A program made the translations under genes and the position numbers. The notes beneath the pieces are model-generated. The model was given only the letters and a program-made list of their open reading frames with translations, was not told the origin of the DNA and did no database searches. This document shows positions 8,802-18,237 of a stretch of DNA of 64,000 nucleotides, piece after piece. This DNA is from Fen-1038 sp035516425 (GTDB lineage: Bacteria > Chloroflexota > Anaerolineae > Anaerolineales > Villigracilaceae): the NCBI GenBank assembly GCA_035516425.1, contig DATJAH010000001.1, positions 62,001 to 126,000 on the forward strand. Reading direction: 5' to 3'. Every line of letters begins with the position of its first letter. The stretch's first letter is position 1.

Positions 8802-9164
8802 CTAACAACTCTCATCCACCACCGTGACTTTATCTTCCTTGTTTGGAATGATGCACAGGAACTCAAACGGTTCGTCGCCTGTATTTTCATACGAATGAAT
8901 CACGCCTTCGGGGATGAAGACCACATCACCGACTTTGACGTGATACGTTTCATCGCCGATCGTAATGGCCGCCTGGCCGCGCAAAACATATTGCTCGTGT
9001 TCGACGGTGTTCGTGTGGCGCGGCATGCCTCCCTCTCGATGCATCGAGAATTTTCGGAGAGCGAAGTTCGGTCCCTCTTTGGATGAGATCAACACTTGAA
9101 TCTTGGTGTCTTTGGCGTTTGGGACCTCGTTGGCTTCCACGTCCACAGCATGTTTCACGGTCAT
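8802..9164 (-). CDS. Small cupin-domain protein
   Basis: The 120-residue single-domain cupin has motif 1 around HTNTVEHEQYVLRG (metal-binding His, His, Glu) and motif 2 around PEGVIHSYENTG (His). It is a cytoplasmic beta-barrel of unknown substrate; such stand-alone cupins bind metals or small sugars and acids. GGAGG lies 6 nt before the ATG at 9164. It stands alone between a 532-bp gap and recF. Confidence 0.88.
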   Translation of the reverse strand: MTVKHAVDVEANEVPNAKDTKIQVLISSKEGPNFALRKFSMHREGGMPRHTNTVEHEQYVLRGQAAITIGDETYHVKVGDVVFIPEGVIHSYENTGDEPFEFLCIIPNKEDKVTVVDESC

Positions 9165-9242
9165 TTCTACCTCCGTTCATTGGAAACACAAAAGGCACAA
9201 GGCACAGGAAGGTTCCGCCTCGCCCCTTTGTGTCGTGGGTGG

Positions 9243-10433
9243 TCAGTTCTTTTTCACACGTCCATCTTCCACATTCCACACTTCCGCTTGCTTGACGAAG
9301 GCCGGCGCGAACATATGCTCGTCCGTGGCGGTGAATAAAACCTGCTCGCTTTCTCCGACATATTTCAGTAAATCGGCGCGGCGCTGCAGATCGAGTTCCG
9401 CCATCACTTCATCGAGCAGAATCACGGGCCACTCGCCCGTGCGTTCCTTCATCCAATTGACTTCCGCCAGTTTCAAGGCCAGCAGTGTTGTGCGGATTTG
9501 TCCGCGCGAACCATAATCGCCCAGGTCGATCCCATTTGCGAGAAAACGCAACTCGTCACGATGCGGACCGATCGTGGTCACACCGCGCGCGATCTCTTCG
9601 GAGCGGATCTCTTTCAGGCGCGCCAGGAACCCTTTTTGGATGTCATCCGCCTTCAGCGACGAGCGATCTGTGTCCGTGGTCAGCTTCATGCTGATGGGCG
9701 GCAAAGGATCATAGGCCGGCTGATAATTCAATCGCAAGACTTCCTGGCCGTGAGTTAATTCTTGATGGACGCGTGTGGCCAGCCGTTCGATCTGCTGGAC
9801 GGCTTCGACACGCCATTGAATGATCTGCGCGCCGAGCTTTGCCAGCGTTTCATCCCAGACTTCGAGCTGATTCGCGTCACCGCCATTTTCGCCCAACATT
9901 TTCAGCAAGGCGTTGCGCTGGCTGAGCGCTTGGTTGTAATCACTGAGTGCAGCGGCGTAGGCTGGAACGGTTTGAGCCAACGCAAGATTTAAATATCGCC
10001 GCCGCTCTTCAGGACCCGCCTCGATGATCCCCGACATCTGCGGCACGAAGACGACCGCGTTGAAATGACCGATCATTTCATTGATTTGTTTCTTTACGCC
10101 GTCGAGCAGGACTTCCTTGCGCAGCCGCTGCCCGTTGACCCCGCTTGGTTCGAGGATCAAGCGCGCTTCGAGTTTGTGCTTCTTTTTGTTCCGCTCGTAT
10201 TCTGCCACGAGACGCGCAACGGCCAGGGGATTTTTGGCCTCCATGAAGTTGACCATTTGACGGTCCGTGGTGGTTTGAAACGATGTGAACGAGGCCAGGA
10301 AGTAAATCGCTTCGAGGATGCCGGTCTTGCCCTGCGCATTATTCCCGACCAGCAGGAGGATGCCGCGCGGCAAGTCGATATCGAGGCGGGCGAAGTTGCG
10401 GAAATTGGTGAGGGAAAGATGTTTGAGATGCAT
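9243..10433 (-). CDS. recF: DNA replication and repair protein RecF
   Basis: The 396-residue SMC-like ATPase starts MHLKHLSLTNFRNF, with Walker A GNNAQGKTGILEA (about residues 31-43), the signature GSRGQIRT near 310 and Walker B VILLDEVMAELD near 345. RecF loads RecA at single-strand gaps with RecO and RecR. Its start is 1 bp after the stop of the upstream GNAT gene, in a def-GNAT-recF run. It is not next to dnaA/dnaN here, unlike in many bacteria. Confidence 0.96.
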   Translation of the reverse strand: MHLKHLSLTNFRNFARLDIDLPRGILLLVGNNAQGKTGILEAIYFLASFTSFQTTTDRQMVNFMEAKNPLAVARLVAEYERNKKKHKLEARLILEPSGVNGQRLRKEVLLDGVKKQINEMIGHFNAVVFVPQMSGIIEAGPEERRRYLNLALAQTVPAYAAALSDYNQALSQRNALLKMLGENGGDANQLEVWDETLAKLGAQIIQWRVEAVQQIERLATRVHQELTHGQEVLRLNYQPAYDPLPPISMKLTTDTDRSSLKADDIQKGFLARLKEIRSEEIARGVTTIGPHRDELRFLANGIDLGDYGSRGQIRTTLLALKLAEVNWMKERTGEWPVILLDEVMAELDLQRRADLLKYVGESEQVLFTATDEHMFAPAFVKQAEVWNVEDGRVKKN

Positions 10434-10434
10434 A

Positions 10435-10905
10435 TTACTTCAACAGGATTTCCAATTCAATCTCGTCGCGCAGCGGGATGTCATTCATTCCGACCACGGG
10501 GATGCCCGGCTTCACTTTGCGGGCTTGGTCCAGCGCACCGCGCCGAAGGCAGGCCAGCTCAAAACCGTAGCGTTGGTAAAATCCCAGCGCATGTAAATTG
10601 TCGTTGGTGGTGACGAGGAACAACCGCCGGCAATTTTGTCGGCGGGCTTCCTTCCTGACCTCGTCGATCAAGGCTGTCCCGACTCCTCGATTCTCCTTCA
10701 AGCTGTTCAGCGAGATTATTTCACACGAATCGTTTTGGATGATGTAGGTGACAACACCCGACCAATCTTCGGCCGCAAAGCCGTTCAATTGTTCCGGTCG
10801 AAATACGTTGCCGTGAACGACCATCTCAGCGCCGCCCCAATGCTTGATCCAAAATTCGATCAGGCGGGGCAGATCGTTTGCGGTCAAGGGGCGAATCGCT
10901 TTCAC
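10435..10905 (-). CDS. GNAT-family N-acetyltransferase
   Basis: The 156-residue GNAT domain has a central beta strand (CEIISLNSL), the acetyl-CoA loop ENRGVGTALIDEV and the C-terminal ALGFYQRYGFELACLRRGA. The substrate is unknown. It begins with GTG at 10905 in a TAGTG overlap with the stop of def, so it is translationally coupled. Position next to peptide deformylase suggests, but does not prove, a role in amine or protein N-terminal acetylation. Confidence 0.88.
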   Translation of the reverse strand: MKAIRPLTANDLPRLIEFWIKHWGGAEMVVHGNVFRPEQLNGFAAEDWSGVVTYIIQNDSCEIISLNSLKENRGVGTALIDEVRKEARRQNCRRLFLVTTNDNLHALGFYQRYGFELACLRRGALDQARKVKPGIPVVGMNDIPLRDEIELEILLK

Positions 10906-11435
10906 TAGACCCTGTCGTTTTCCTCTTCTTCCGTCTCCGGTTTCCAGACCTTGGTGGCGCGTTTGGTAAAGACCATACCATTGATATGATCCACTTCATG
11001 CTGGAAGATGCGCGCCAGCCAGCCCTTGGCCCTGACCTTCATCGGCTGCCCGTGTCGGTTCAGGCCTTTGAGCTGGATCTCCTCGAAGCGTTCGACCTCG
11101 CCGACCAGGCCGGGAATCGAAAGACAGCCTTCGACGCCCATCACCGTTTCTGCCGACGCTTTCACGATCTCAGGGTTGATCATGACGTAAAGCCTGGGTT
11201 TGACTTCTTTGGGCTCTTCCCCCTCTTTCACCTCGGGCTGCTCGGCATATTCGACAACGATCAGGCGTTCAGAAACTCCCACCTGCGGCGCGGCCAACCC
11301 GACACCGGGCGCGTCGCGCATGGTGTCGATCATATCGTCGATCAGCGTCTGTAAGTCCTTATCAAATTTGGTGACCGGCCGCGCTTTGCGATAGAGCACC
11401 GGTTCGGGAATTGTAACGATGGTTCGTAGTGCCAT
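10905..11435 (-). CDS. def: Peptide deformylase
   Basis: The 176-residue protein has the three deformylase motifs: GVGLAAPQVG (about 44-53), EGCLSIPG with the metal-ligand Cys (about 101-108), and QHEVDHINGMVF with the HExxH-type His ligands (about 145-156). It removes the formyl group from nascent N-terminal methionine. An AGAGG site about 9 nt upstream supports the ATG at 11435. A low-complexity insert (EVKEGEEPKEVKP) sits about residues 70-82. First gene of a def-GNAT-recF run. Confidence 0.96.
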   Translation of the reverse strand: MALRTIVTIPEPVLYRKARPVTKFDKDLQTLIDDMIDTMRDAPGVGLAAPQVGVSERLIVVEYAEQPEVKEGEEPKEVKPRLYVMINPEIVKASAETVMGVEGCLSIPGLVGEVERFEEIQLKGLNRHGQPMKVRAKGWLARIFQHEVDHINGMVFTKRATKVWKPETEEEENDRV

Positions 11436-11468
11436 GATACGATGCCTCTAAAATTCAATGTCCATTTT

Positions 11469-13172
11469 TTACTTCTGGTCGGTCTCGTTCGTTTTTTCGT
11501 CCTCGGGTTTGGTGACCTCATTGTATGCCAGGAACCAATCCGCCAACCGTTCGCGTTCCGCTTTGACTCGGGCTTCCTCTTTCGCGGCATTGCGGGCCAT
11601 CCGTCGGCGGTCGATGTCTTGTTGGACAGAAGGCGGGTCGAACACGTCCTTGAAAGCCATCTTGGTGCCGCCCACAGTAATATGAACTGTCCCATAATTG
11701 AAGAACAGCCCCAGGATGCCGACGCGTTCATAATCGGTAGCCAATATGTTTTCCAGCTGGGCCGCGGTGCGCTGCTCGCTCCCAAGCGGTTTGCGATCAA
11801 TATCCAATATTTGATCGGAAGTGACTTGATAGATATCGTTGCTCCAATCCACATATTGATAGATCCACCAGACTAGGACTGCGAGGAATGCCAGAGGTGC
11901 AACGACAAAGAGGGTCTCCCGTTCAAGGTCGGCAATGGCCGCCGTTGAAGCAGAAGTGAAATATAAATAGTAGATTCCGCCTGCCAGCACTGCCAGGACG
12001 CCCAACAGGAGCACGGTTGGCAGCCAGATCTGTTCGACCAGCACGAACCAATGCTTGCGGTAGGTGATGGTCTCTTTATCTTCATAGCGCACCTTGAAGA
12101 AATTTGCGAACAGGCCCTCGCCCGCCGTGGAGGAACTTTTCCTTTTTGCCGCCGATGTTATTTGAACCTCGGGCGAGGCTGGCACGGTTGCTTCTGGATT
12201 GGGGTTCATGCGCGTGACCAAGACCCTCTTCATTGCCTCTACTTCAGTCCGGCGCGAGCCTTCTTTCGCACGGCTCTGATGTTCCTTGATCAATGCCTCC
12301 ACCTGGTAGGGGTGGGCCACGTGGTGAAAGGTGATACGGCCCACAAACGTGCGGATGATGACGTTGCCATAATCCAGTGAACGGCCCAATGGTTCGGTTT
12401 CCGTGCTGACGGAGAGCACCGTGGGCAGCGGCGATTCCTGGCGGCTGTCGTAGATTCCGACCACCTTCTCCAGCCAGACCACACGCTGGTTCGTGACAAT
12501 GTAATAATCGTTTCCCCAATCCACCCACTCCCAGACGAGGACCGCGGCAATGACCAAAAGAACGGCCAGGGCCAGCCCCAGCAGAAGGATGGAGTTGTAA
12601 AACAGGAAGCCGAGGATCAAAAGCCCGGGAACCAACAGGAAGATCAGGGGTCCGAGCGCGGCTTGAAAAAACAGGATAATATGCTTGCGCGCCAAAAAGT
12701 AAATCACCTCATCAGAACGCACCCATTTGAATTGCAAGCGGCGGGACAGTTTGCGGCTCTCCACGGAAATCTCGAAGTTGGGTCTCAGGTGGGGGATCTG
12801 TTTCAACAGGGCCAGGAATTTGGTGCGGGGCAAACTCAGGAGAACAGCCTCTTCTTCCACGCGAACGCTGGCATTACGCCTCCGATTGGTCAACAGAGCT
12901 TCTTCCCCGAAATAATCTCCCGCCACCAAAGTCGCCAGACGTTGCTCTCCCTCCCCATTTCCCTTTTTCTTTCGTTTGCGAAAGACGATCGCCTTCCCGC
13001 TAAGGATCAGGTAGAACGTGTCGCCCTGCGTTCCTTCCTCAAAAATGATCGTGCCTGCCTCCCGCTCTTCATCTGTAAATTGCATGGCGACTGTTTCCAG
13101 CTGTTCATCGCTCAGGCCGGCAAAAAGGTGTATCTTTTTCAGGAAAGCAGTCAACCGTTCCGGGTCAATCAC
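11469..13172 (-). CDS. Cyclic nucleotide-binding domain fused to duplicated PH-like membrane domains
   Basis: The 567-residue protein begins with a CRP-type cyclic nucleotide-binding domain (about residues 10-130; FAGLSDEQLE, GDTFYLILSG, GDYFGEEALL). Two repeats follow, each of paired membrane helices plus a bacterial PH-like strand region. The first repeat is WVDWGNDYYIVTNQRVVW (about 215), the second is YVDWSNDIYQVTSDQILD (about 450). No HTH is visible, so this is a membrane sensor rather than a transcription factor. The CNB pocket motif RRNASVRV lacks the usual Glu of strong cAMP binders in an obvious place, so the ligand is uncertain. The start is GTG, with TAGAAT ending 6 nt upstream (likely leaderless). 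Confidence 0.85.
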   Translation of the reverse strand: MIDPERLTAFLKKIHLFAGLSDEQLETVAMQFTDEEREAGTIIFEEGTQGDTFYLILSGKAIVFRKRKKKGNGEGEQRLATLVAGDYFGEEALLTNRRRNASVRVEEEAVLLSLPRTKFLALLKQIPHLRPNFEISVESRKLSRRLQFKWVRSDEVIYFLARKHIILFFQAALGPLIFLLVPGLLILGFLFYNSILLLGLALAVLLVIAAVLVWEWVDWGNDYYIVTNQRVVWLEKVVGIYDSRQESPLPTVLSVSTETEPLGRSLDYGNVIIRTFVGRITFHHVAHPYQVEALIKEHQSRAKEGSRRTEVEAMKRVLVTRMNPNPEATVPASPEVQITSAAKRKSSSTAGEGLFANFFKVRYEDKETITYRKHWFVLVEQIWLPTVLLLGVLAVLAGGIYYLYFTSASTAAIADLERETLFVVAPLAFLAVLVWWIYQYVDWSNDIYQVTSDQILDIDRKPLGSEQRTAAQLENILATDYERVGILGLFFNYGTVHITVGGTKMAFKDVFDPPSVQQDIDRRRMARNAAKEEARVKAERERLADWFLAYNEVTKPEDEKTNETDQK

Positions 13173-13191
13173 AATGTGATTCTAGCACGAA

Positions 13192-13695
13192 TCAAATCTC
13201 GCGAACGATGGTGCAGCCATACGCGGGAGTTTCTGTCAGCACCGGGAGCCGTTGATCCAGCAAAGCTTCCACGGCCTCCTCCAGAAAAAAGCGGGTGGGC
13301 CTGCGCTGGCGGAAGGTAACATCATCCACGGCACCGCGATAGCGCAAAATGCCTCCGCCGTCCAGCACGAAGACGTGCGGCGTGGTCTGGGCCCCGTACA
13401 AATCCGCAACGGAGTGCTGCGCGTCGATCAGGACCAGGGGCAGGTGGCGCGCTTTCGAAACCTCGTCGATGTCTTGAAACGATTCGCTGCGGTTGGCGGC
13501 AATGGAAAGCATGACAACCTCATCCGCCCATTGCACGAACATGGCCATCAATGCCTGATCGGTCCGTTCGCAATGGGGACACTCGCACGACCAGAAATTC
13601 ACAATGACGATTTTCCCGCAGTAATCGCTCAGGTGGTGAAGCTTGTGGCTGAGGTCGGGCAGTTCAAAGTCGGGTGCGGGTTCGTTAAGATTCAT
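13192..13695 (-). CDS. Thioredoxin-like redoxin (TlpA/AhpC-TSA type)
   Basis: The 167-residue protein opens with EPAPDFELPDL, has the thioredoxin-fold strand VIVNFWSCECPHCERT with active-site CPHC (about residues 39-42) and the cis-Pro region TTPHVFVLD. It lacks a signal peptide, so it probably acts in the cytoplasm as a thiol peroxidase or disulfide reductase. It ends 19 bp before the start of the CNB/PH gene and begins 5 bp after the stop of the sulfatase gene, suggesting co-transcription with the latter. Confidence 0.88.
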   Translation of the reverse strand: MNLNEPAPDFELPDLSHKLHHLSDYCGKIVIVNFWSCECPHCERTDQALMAMFVQWADEVVMLSIAANRSESFQDIDEVSKARHLPLVLIDAQHSVADLYGAQTTPHVFVLDGGGILRYRGAVDDVTFRQRRPTRFFLEEAVEALLDQRLPVLTETPAYGCTIVREI

Positions 13696-13700
13696 GGCTG

Positions 13701-15026
13701 TCAGGGAGAACGAGGCTGTTCTTCGGCTTGGAGCTTCGGCTTCAGATCGGCAATGACGGATTGATAGCGGGGGTCGTTAATCAGATTGTTCAATTCAAAC
13801 GGATCGGTCTGCAGATCATACAGTTCCGACAGGTCGTCCTGCGTTTCCACGTAAACAAAGTGATCGGTGCGCACGCCGGCCCAATAGCCGCGCTCCGGCC
13901 ACGACTCGATCAGGATGTTGTCGCGCCACGGCTTGTCATTCACCAGTTTCACGAACGACATCCCGTCCACGTTGTTTGGGATGGGTAGGCCCGCCAGGTC
14001 ATAGATCGTCGGGGCAATGTCGATGTTGCCTACCAGATGATCCTCGACATACGGCTTGGGAATCAGGGGTGGATAGCGCAAAGCAAATGGCACCCGCACT
14101 GATTCTTCATATTCCGCGGCCTTGTCCGCAGACAAGCGATGCTCGCCCCACTGCATACCGTTATCGGAAATGTAAAAGATCGCCGTATTGTCCAACTGGC
14201 CCATCTGCTGAAGTTTGGCGACCATGTTTGCCACGTTGTTGTCCAACGATAGCAACGTTAGGATTTGGCGGCGGCGAAAATCATCGTTCCCGGCAATCTG
14301 CTGCGGCGACAGCAAGTGGATGCCGGAAATCGAACTTGGTTTATTGGAGACATCTGCTTCATTGAAACTGGGCGGACGATAGGGAGGCAGATCCTGCAAG
14401 AGGCTGTTATCTTCCGGCGCCGGGACGGCGGGCGCGTGAGGAGCACGGGCAGCATAGATCAGGAGGAACGGCTTGTTCTGCCTTGCGGCTTGATCCAGGA
14501 ACTGCAGGACATATTCATTTTCAAGATCGGTAATGTAACCGGGGTGAACGCTCCACGTTCCATTCACATTGATGTTGGGGTCTTGGTACGAAGCGACACT
14601 GCCGGGCCACGAAACCCACGAATCGAATTCCGGCCTGGGTTCGCCCAGCCAGGTATTCAGATATTTCCCCACGAGACCCGTATAATACCCGTCTTTGTGG
14701 AGCGCCATGATGACGGTCTGATACTTGTCGTTGAGCTTATCCTCATTGGTCTTTACTCCGTCGTTATGAGCGTACATGCCCGTGAAAATGCTGGCCCGGC
14801 TTGGACAGCATAGGGGTGTGGTGTCGAATCCCTGTGCAAAAGCAACACCTTGATCGAAGATCAGAGCCTGGGTTTGAGGCATGAATTGCATGGAACCGAT
14901 CCGCTGGTCATCGGAAATGATGATGATGAAATTGGGCCGGTTGCTTTTTGATGGGAACGGGACGCAGGAAGAAAGCAGGCAGACCGCCAGAAGCATTAAC
15001 GTGGAACGAAGGATTTTTGGAACCAT
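13701..15026 (-). CDS. Sulfatase-family lipoprotein
   Basis: The 441-residue protein has a lipobox signal (LLSSC, about residues 17-21) and a sulfatase/alkaline-phosphatase fold: NFIIIISDDQR (metal Asp pair), then CCPSRAS at 73-79. This matches the C-x-P-S-R formylglycine site, so maturation by a formylglycine-generating enzyme is expected. Further motifs are GKYLNTW and SDNGMQWGEHRL. It probably removes sulfate from polysaccharides outside the membrane. The C-terminal DPFELNNL is typical of the family. TATAAT lies about 21 nt before the ATG, and the gene is divergent from the flippase-like gene. Confidence 0.93.
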   Translation of the reverse strand: MVPKILRSTLMLLAVCLLSSCVPFPSKSNRPNFIIIISDDQRIGSMQFMPQTQALIFDQGVAFAQGFDTTPLCCPSRASIFTGMYAHNDGVKTNEDKLNDKYQTVIMALHKDGYYTGLVGKYLNTWLGEPRPEFDSWVSWPGSVASYQDPNINVNGTWSVHPGYITDLENEYVLQFLDQAARQNKPFLLIYAARAPHAPAVPAPEDNSLLQDLPPYRPPSFNEADVSNKPSSISGIHLLSPQQIAGNDDFRRRQILTLLSLDNNVANMVAKLQQMGQLDNTAIFYISDNGMQWGEHRLSADKAAEYEESVRVPFALRYPPLIPKPYVEDHLVGNIDIAPTIYDLAGLPIPNNVDGMSFVKLVNDKPWRDNILIESWPERGYWAGVRTDHFVYVETQDDLSELYDLQTDPFELNNLINDPRYQSVIADLKPKLQAEEQPRSP

Positions 15027-15117
15027 GGATTTCTTAAGTGACGAAGATTATAACCTGTTCGCTGTTTCCCATCCCGGGGCTGCTCTTGGGGCATCGCTAC
15101 TCTGGTAAAATGGCAAT

Positions 15118-16128
15118 ATGAAAAAATGGCAATTCTGGCTCGGGGTTCTGATCAGTGTGGCATTTATATGGCTGGCGTTACGCGGCTTGCAGCTCAATCA
15201 GTTTTGGAATGTCGTGCAGACCGCCAATTATTGGTGGCTGGTTCCCGGGATCGCGGTCTATTTTGTCGCGGTCTGGGCGCGGGCATGGAGATGGCACTAT
15301 CTCCTGCGGCCGGTCAAAAAAATATCGACCCCGAAAATGTTCCCGATCGTGACGATAGGCTACATGGGCAACAATATCTATCCAGCACGCGCCGGCGAAG
15401 TGTTGCGCGCGGTCGTCCTGAAACGCAAGGAAGATGTATCCATTTCCGCTTCGCTGGCGACGATCATTGTGGAACGCATTTTCGACGGCGTCGTGATGCT
15501 GGGATTTGTTTTCGTTAATTTGCCTGAACTCGCGAAGCTGACGGGGCAGTCGGGTTTTGTCGGCGATATCCAGCAGGTTGCGGTGATCGGCAGCGGGGTT
15601 TTTATGGGCGCGCTGGTCCTCTTTTTGCTGGCGGCGATGTTTCCCCAGTTGACGATCAAGATCGGTCAATGGTTCATTGACCGCCTGCTACCTCAACGCA
15701 TTCGTCAGCAGACCAGCTCGCTGATGCATAGATTTCTCGATGGCTTGGCTTCTCTGCGTTCACCCTTCAACATCCTGATGGTATTTATCACCTCGCTTGT
15801 CATTTGGCTGCTTGAAACCGGCAAATACTGGTTGGTGATGCACGCCTTCAATTTTAATGTTTCGTTTTTTGCCCTGATGCTGATGAACGGCATTGTGAAT
15901 CTGGCGACGACGATTCCGTCCGCGCCCGGATACATCGGCACATTCGACGCGCCAGGCATTGCGGTGCTGACCGCCTATGGGGTCGATCAAGCCACTGCGG
16001 CCGGATATACGCTTGTTTTGCATGTTGCCCTTTGGCTCCCGATCACCTTGGTGGGCGCGTACTTTTTGACGCGCGAGGGCGTCAAGTGGAGCGATTCGCT
16101 CCGCGCAGAAGCAGAGATCAATTCTTAG
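15118..16128 (+). CDS. Lysylphosphatidylglycerol synthase TM region/UPF0104-type flippase-like protein
   Basis: The 336-residue polytopic membrane protein has about eight to nine helices. Family motifs are YFVAVWARAWRWHYLL, NNIYPARAGEVLRAVVL, ATIIVERIFDGVVM and the late PSAPGYIGTFDAPG. Such proteins are fused to, or act beside, glycosyltransferases and lipid-modifying enzymes; a role in lipid-linked intermediate transport is inferred. TAAAAT ends 6 nt before the ATG (leaderless-like). It is followed at 42 bp by an FAD oxidoreductase, probably in one operon. Confidence 0.9.
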   Translation: MKKWQFWLGVLISVAFIWLALRGLQLNQFWNVVQTANYWWLVPGIAVYFVAVWARAWRWHYLLRPVKKISTPKMFPIVTIGYMGNNIYPARAGEVLRAVVLKRKEDVSISASLATIIVERIFDGVVMLGFVFVNLPELAKLTGQSGFVGDIQQVAVIGSGVFMGALVLFLLAAMFPQLTIKIGQWFIDRLLPQRIRQQTSSLMHRFLDGLASLRSPFNILMVFITSLVIWLLETGKYWLVMHAFNFNVSFFALMLMNGIVNLATTIPSAPGYIGTFDAPGIAVLTAYGVDQATAAGYTLVLHVALWLPITLVGAYFLTREGVKWSDSLRAEAEINS

Positions 16129-16169
16129 GAGCAGAGTGCGGAAAGGCTCCTTCAAAGGATGTTGATGGA

Positions 16170-17453
16170 ATGAGGATTGCGATCATCGGCGCAGGCTTCG
16201 GCGGCATGGCCGCTGCTTTTGACCTTCAAAAAGCCGGACATCAAGTGACGATTTTTGAATCGGCTGATTATGTCGGCGGGCTGGCCAGCGGGTTCAAGGA
16301 ACCGTATTGGGACTGGTCGGTTGAGAAGTTTTATCATCACTGGTTTCAAACCGATCAATCCATGCTGGGCTTAATCCGTGATTTGGGCTGGGAGGGACAG
16401 GTCCTTTTTCCGCGGCCCCTGACGGTGATGTATCACCAGGGCCGGTTCTATCCCTTTGACTCGGTACTCAAAATGGCTTTGTTTCCCGGCTTGGGCTGGG
16501 GCGCGGATAAGCTCCGTTTTGGTTTCGTCGGGTTGTTTCTCCGTTTGACGAATAACTGGAAAGCCCTGGAGAAAGTAACCGCCGACTCGTGGATGATGAA
16601 GTGGGCCGGGAAGCATGTTTATGAAAAAATGTGGGAGCCACTGCTGATCGGGAAGTTCGGGCCCTACTACAAGGAGGTCAACATGGCCTGGATGTGGGCC
16701 CGCATCAAAGCGCGGACGACGCGGCTGGGCACATTTCAAGGAGGCTTTCAGGCTTTTGCCGATAAATTCGTCGAAAGGCTGCAGGCCATGGGCGTGGAGA
16801 TTCGAATCAAGGCACGCGTCAAGTTCATTAAGCGGGCACCGGACCGGGGTCTGCTGGTGGACGCCAGTGACATTGAATTGTTTGATAAGGTAATGGTGAC
16901 CACGTCCCCGGGCCTGATGGCGAAGATGTGCCCTGACCTGCCCCAGGATTATTTGCAGGGGCTGTTGGATCTAAAGTCCATGGGCGCCGTGGTGATGGTG
17001 TTATCCCTGAAGCACCGTCTTTCCGAACAGGGCTACTATTGGTTCAACCTGCCGAAGGAAGAGGGGTATCCGTTCCTGGCACTCGTGGAGCATACCAACT
17101 TTGTGTCACCCGAGAATTTTGGCGGCGACCACATCGTGTACGCCGGCGATTATCTGGAGCAGGGTCATGAATATTTTTCGATGAGCGATCCGGAATTGTT
17201 GGAGCGCTTCCTGCCTGCGTTCAAGAAATTCAACCCTGCCTTTGAAAAGAATTGGATCAAGAAGGTCTGGGTGTTCAAAACGAACTATGCCCAGCCTGTG
17301 CCGCTGGTCAATCACTCCAAGAACATCCCTTCCATCGATACGCCGATCGATGGCTTGTATTTCGCTTCGATGAGTCAGGTCTATCCATGGGATCGCGGCA
17401 CAAATTTTGCCGTGGAGATCGGAAGGCGCGCGGCACGCTTGATGCTGAAATGA
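16170..17453 (+). CDS. NAD(P)/FAD-dependent oxidoreductase (amine oxidase / UDP-galactopyranose mutase-like)
   Basis: The 427-residue flavoprotein starts with a Rossmann dinucleotide motif MRIAIIGAGFGGMAAAFDL and continues ESADYVGGLASGF. The C-terminal FAD part reads LYFASMSQVYPWDRGTN. The start at 16170 puts the FAD motif at the N-terminus; an earlier in-frame ATG would overlap the preceding gene. The family desaturates or rearranges lipids and sugars; the substrate is unknown. It overlaps the next gene by ATGA. Confidence 0.88.
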   Translation: MRIAIIGAGFGGMAAAFDLQKAGHQVTIFESADYVGGLASGFKEPYWDWSVEKFYHHWFQTDQSMLGLIRDLGWEGQVLFPRPLTVMYHQGRFYPFDSVLKMALFPGLGWGADKLRFGFVGLFLRLTNNWKALEKVTADSWMMKWAGKHVYEKMWEPLLIGKFGPYYKEVNMAWMWARIKARTTRLGTFQGGFQAFADKFVERLQAMGVEIRIKARVKFIKRAPDRGLLVDASDIELFDKVMVTTSPGLMAKMCPDLPQDYLQGLLDLKSMGAVVMVLSLKHRLSEQGYYWFNLPKEEGYPFLALVEHTNFVSPENFGGDHIVYAGDYLEQGHEYFSMSDPELLERFLPAFKKFNPAFEKNWIKKVWVFKTNYAQPVPLVNHSKNIPSIDTPIDGLYFASMSQVYPWDRGTNFAVEIGRRAARLMLK

Positions 17454-18094
17454 AAGTCATGGGGATTGATCTGTCTGGCCCGCGTAATATCGCCGACACT
17501 TTTGTAACCGTATTTGAAGAGACACAAGACGGGTTGCACTTAGTAGAGGCGATTGAGGCGGCAGAGGATCAGAGGATTCTGGCCGCTGTGGCTGGGTTAG
17601 GGAAAAGGGGACTCATTACGATCGGAGTCGATGCACCGCTTTCCTACAACCCTGGCGGAGGCGATCGAAAATCCGATCAGGAACTTCGCCAGCGGGTGTC
17701 CCTCCAGGGAGGCGGAATCGGCGTCATGACGCCCACCATGAGCCGCATGGTTTATTTGACGCTTCGCGGTATTGTTCTGGCGCGTGAGTTAGAAATGCTG
17801 AAGCCGGACACGGATCTTCAAATCGTGGAGGTTCATCCCGGCGCATGCCTGCTGCTGCGCGGCGCAGCGGCCGGGGATGTCAAGGGTTTCAAACGCCATG
17901 CACAAGCGCGTTTGAATTTGATGAACTGGTTGGGCGCCCAAGGATTGGGTGGATTGCCGCGCAGAAAAAACGTCCCGGACCATTTCGTTGCCGCCTGTGC
18001 GGCCGCGCTCGCGGCATGGCAATGGTCACTTGGACATGCCGTGTGGCAATATCCTGCGGAAGCGCCACATCAGCCTTATGCTTTTGTGTGTTGA
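17450..18094 (+). CDS. DUF429 domain protein
   Basis: The 214-residue protein begins MGIDLSGPRN and has the DUF429 hallmarks: an N-terminal Asp-containing strand (GIDLSG), ITIGVDAPLSYNP, EVHPGACLLLRG and the C-terminal DHFVAACAAALAAW. This family has an RNase H-like fold and is often called a predicted nuclease; activity is unproven. It starts in an ATGA overlap with the FAD oxidoreductase, so it is translationally coupled. Confidence 0.88.
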   Translation: MKVMGIDLSGPRNIADTFVTVFEETQDGLHLVEAIEAAEDQRILAAVAGLGKRGLITIGVDAPLSYNPGGGDRKSDQELRQRVSLQGGGIGVMTPTMSRMVYLTLRGIVLARELEMLKPDTDLQIVEVHPGACLLLRGAAAGDVKGFKRHAQARLNLMNWLGAQGLGGLPRRKNVPDHFVAACAAALAAWQWSLGHAVWQYPAEAPHQPYAFVC

Positions 18095-18130
18095 GGGGAT
18101 GTTCTGGAAAAGCAAGCCTGCAAGATATCG

Positions 18131-18218
18131 TCACAGTACCGTCACAACATCCGCATCACACCTTCACAACTCTTTCATTATGGTTCAGTAGCATAAAGCC
18201 GATTCGTTCTAGCGAATC
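18131..18218 (+). promoter_or_regulatory. Upstream region of the NBR1-Ig lipoprotein with repeated TCACA and a small palindrome
   Basis: TCACA occurs at 18131, 18142, 18156 and 18164, and GTCACA at 18141 follows the first copy at an 11-bp step. GATTCG-ttctag-CGAATC (18201-18218) is a perfect 6-bp inverted repeat just before the ribosome binding site. These look like transcription-factor sites, but no factor can be named. Confidence 0.3.
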
Positions 18219-18237
18219 GATGGAAGGAAGCAGCTTT

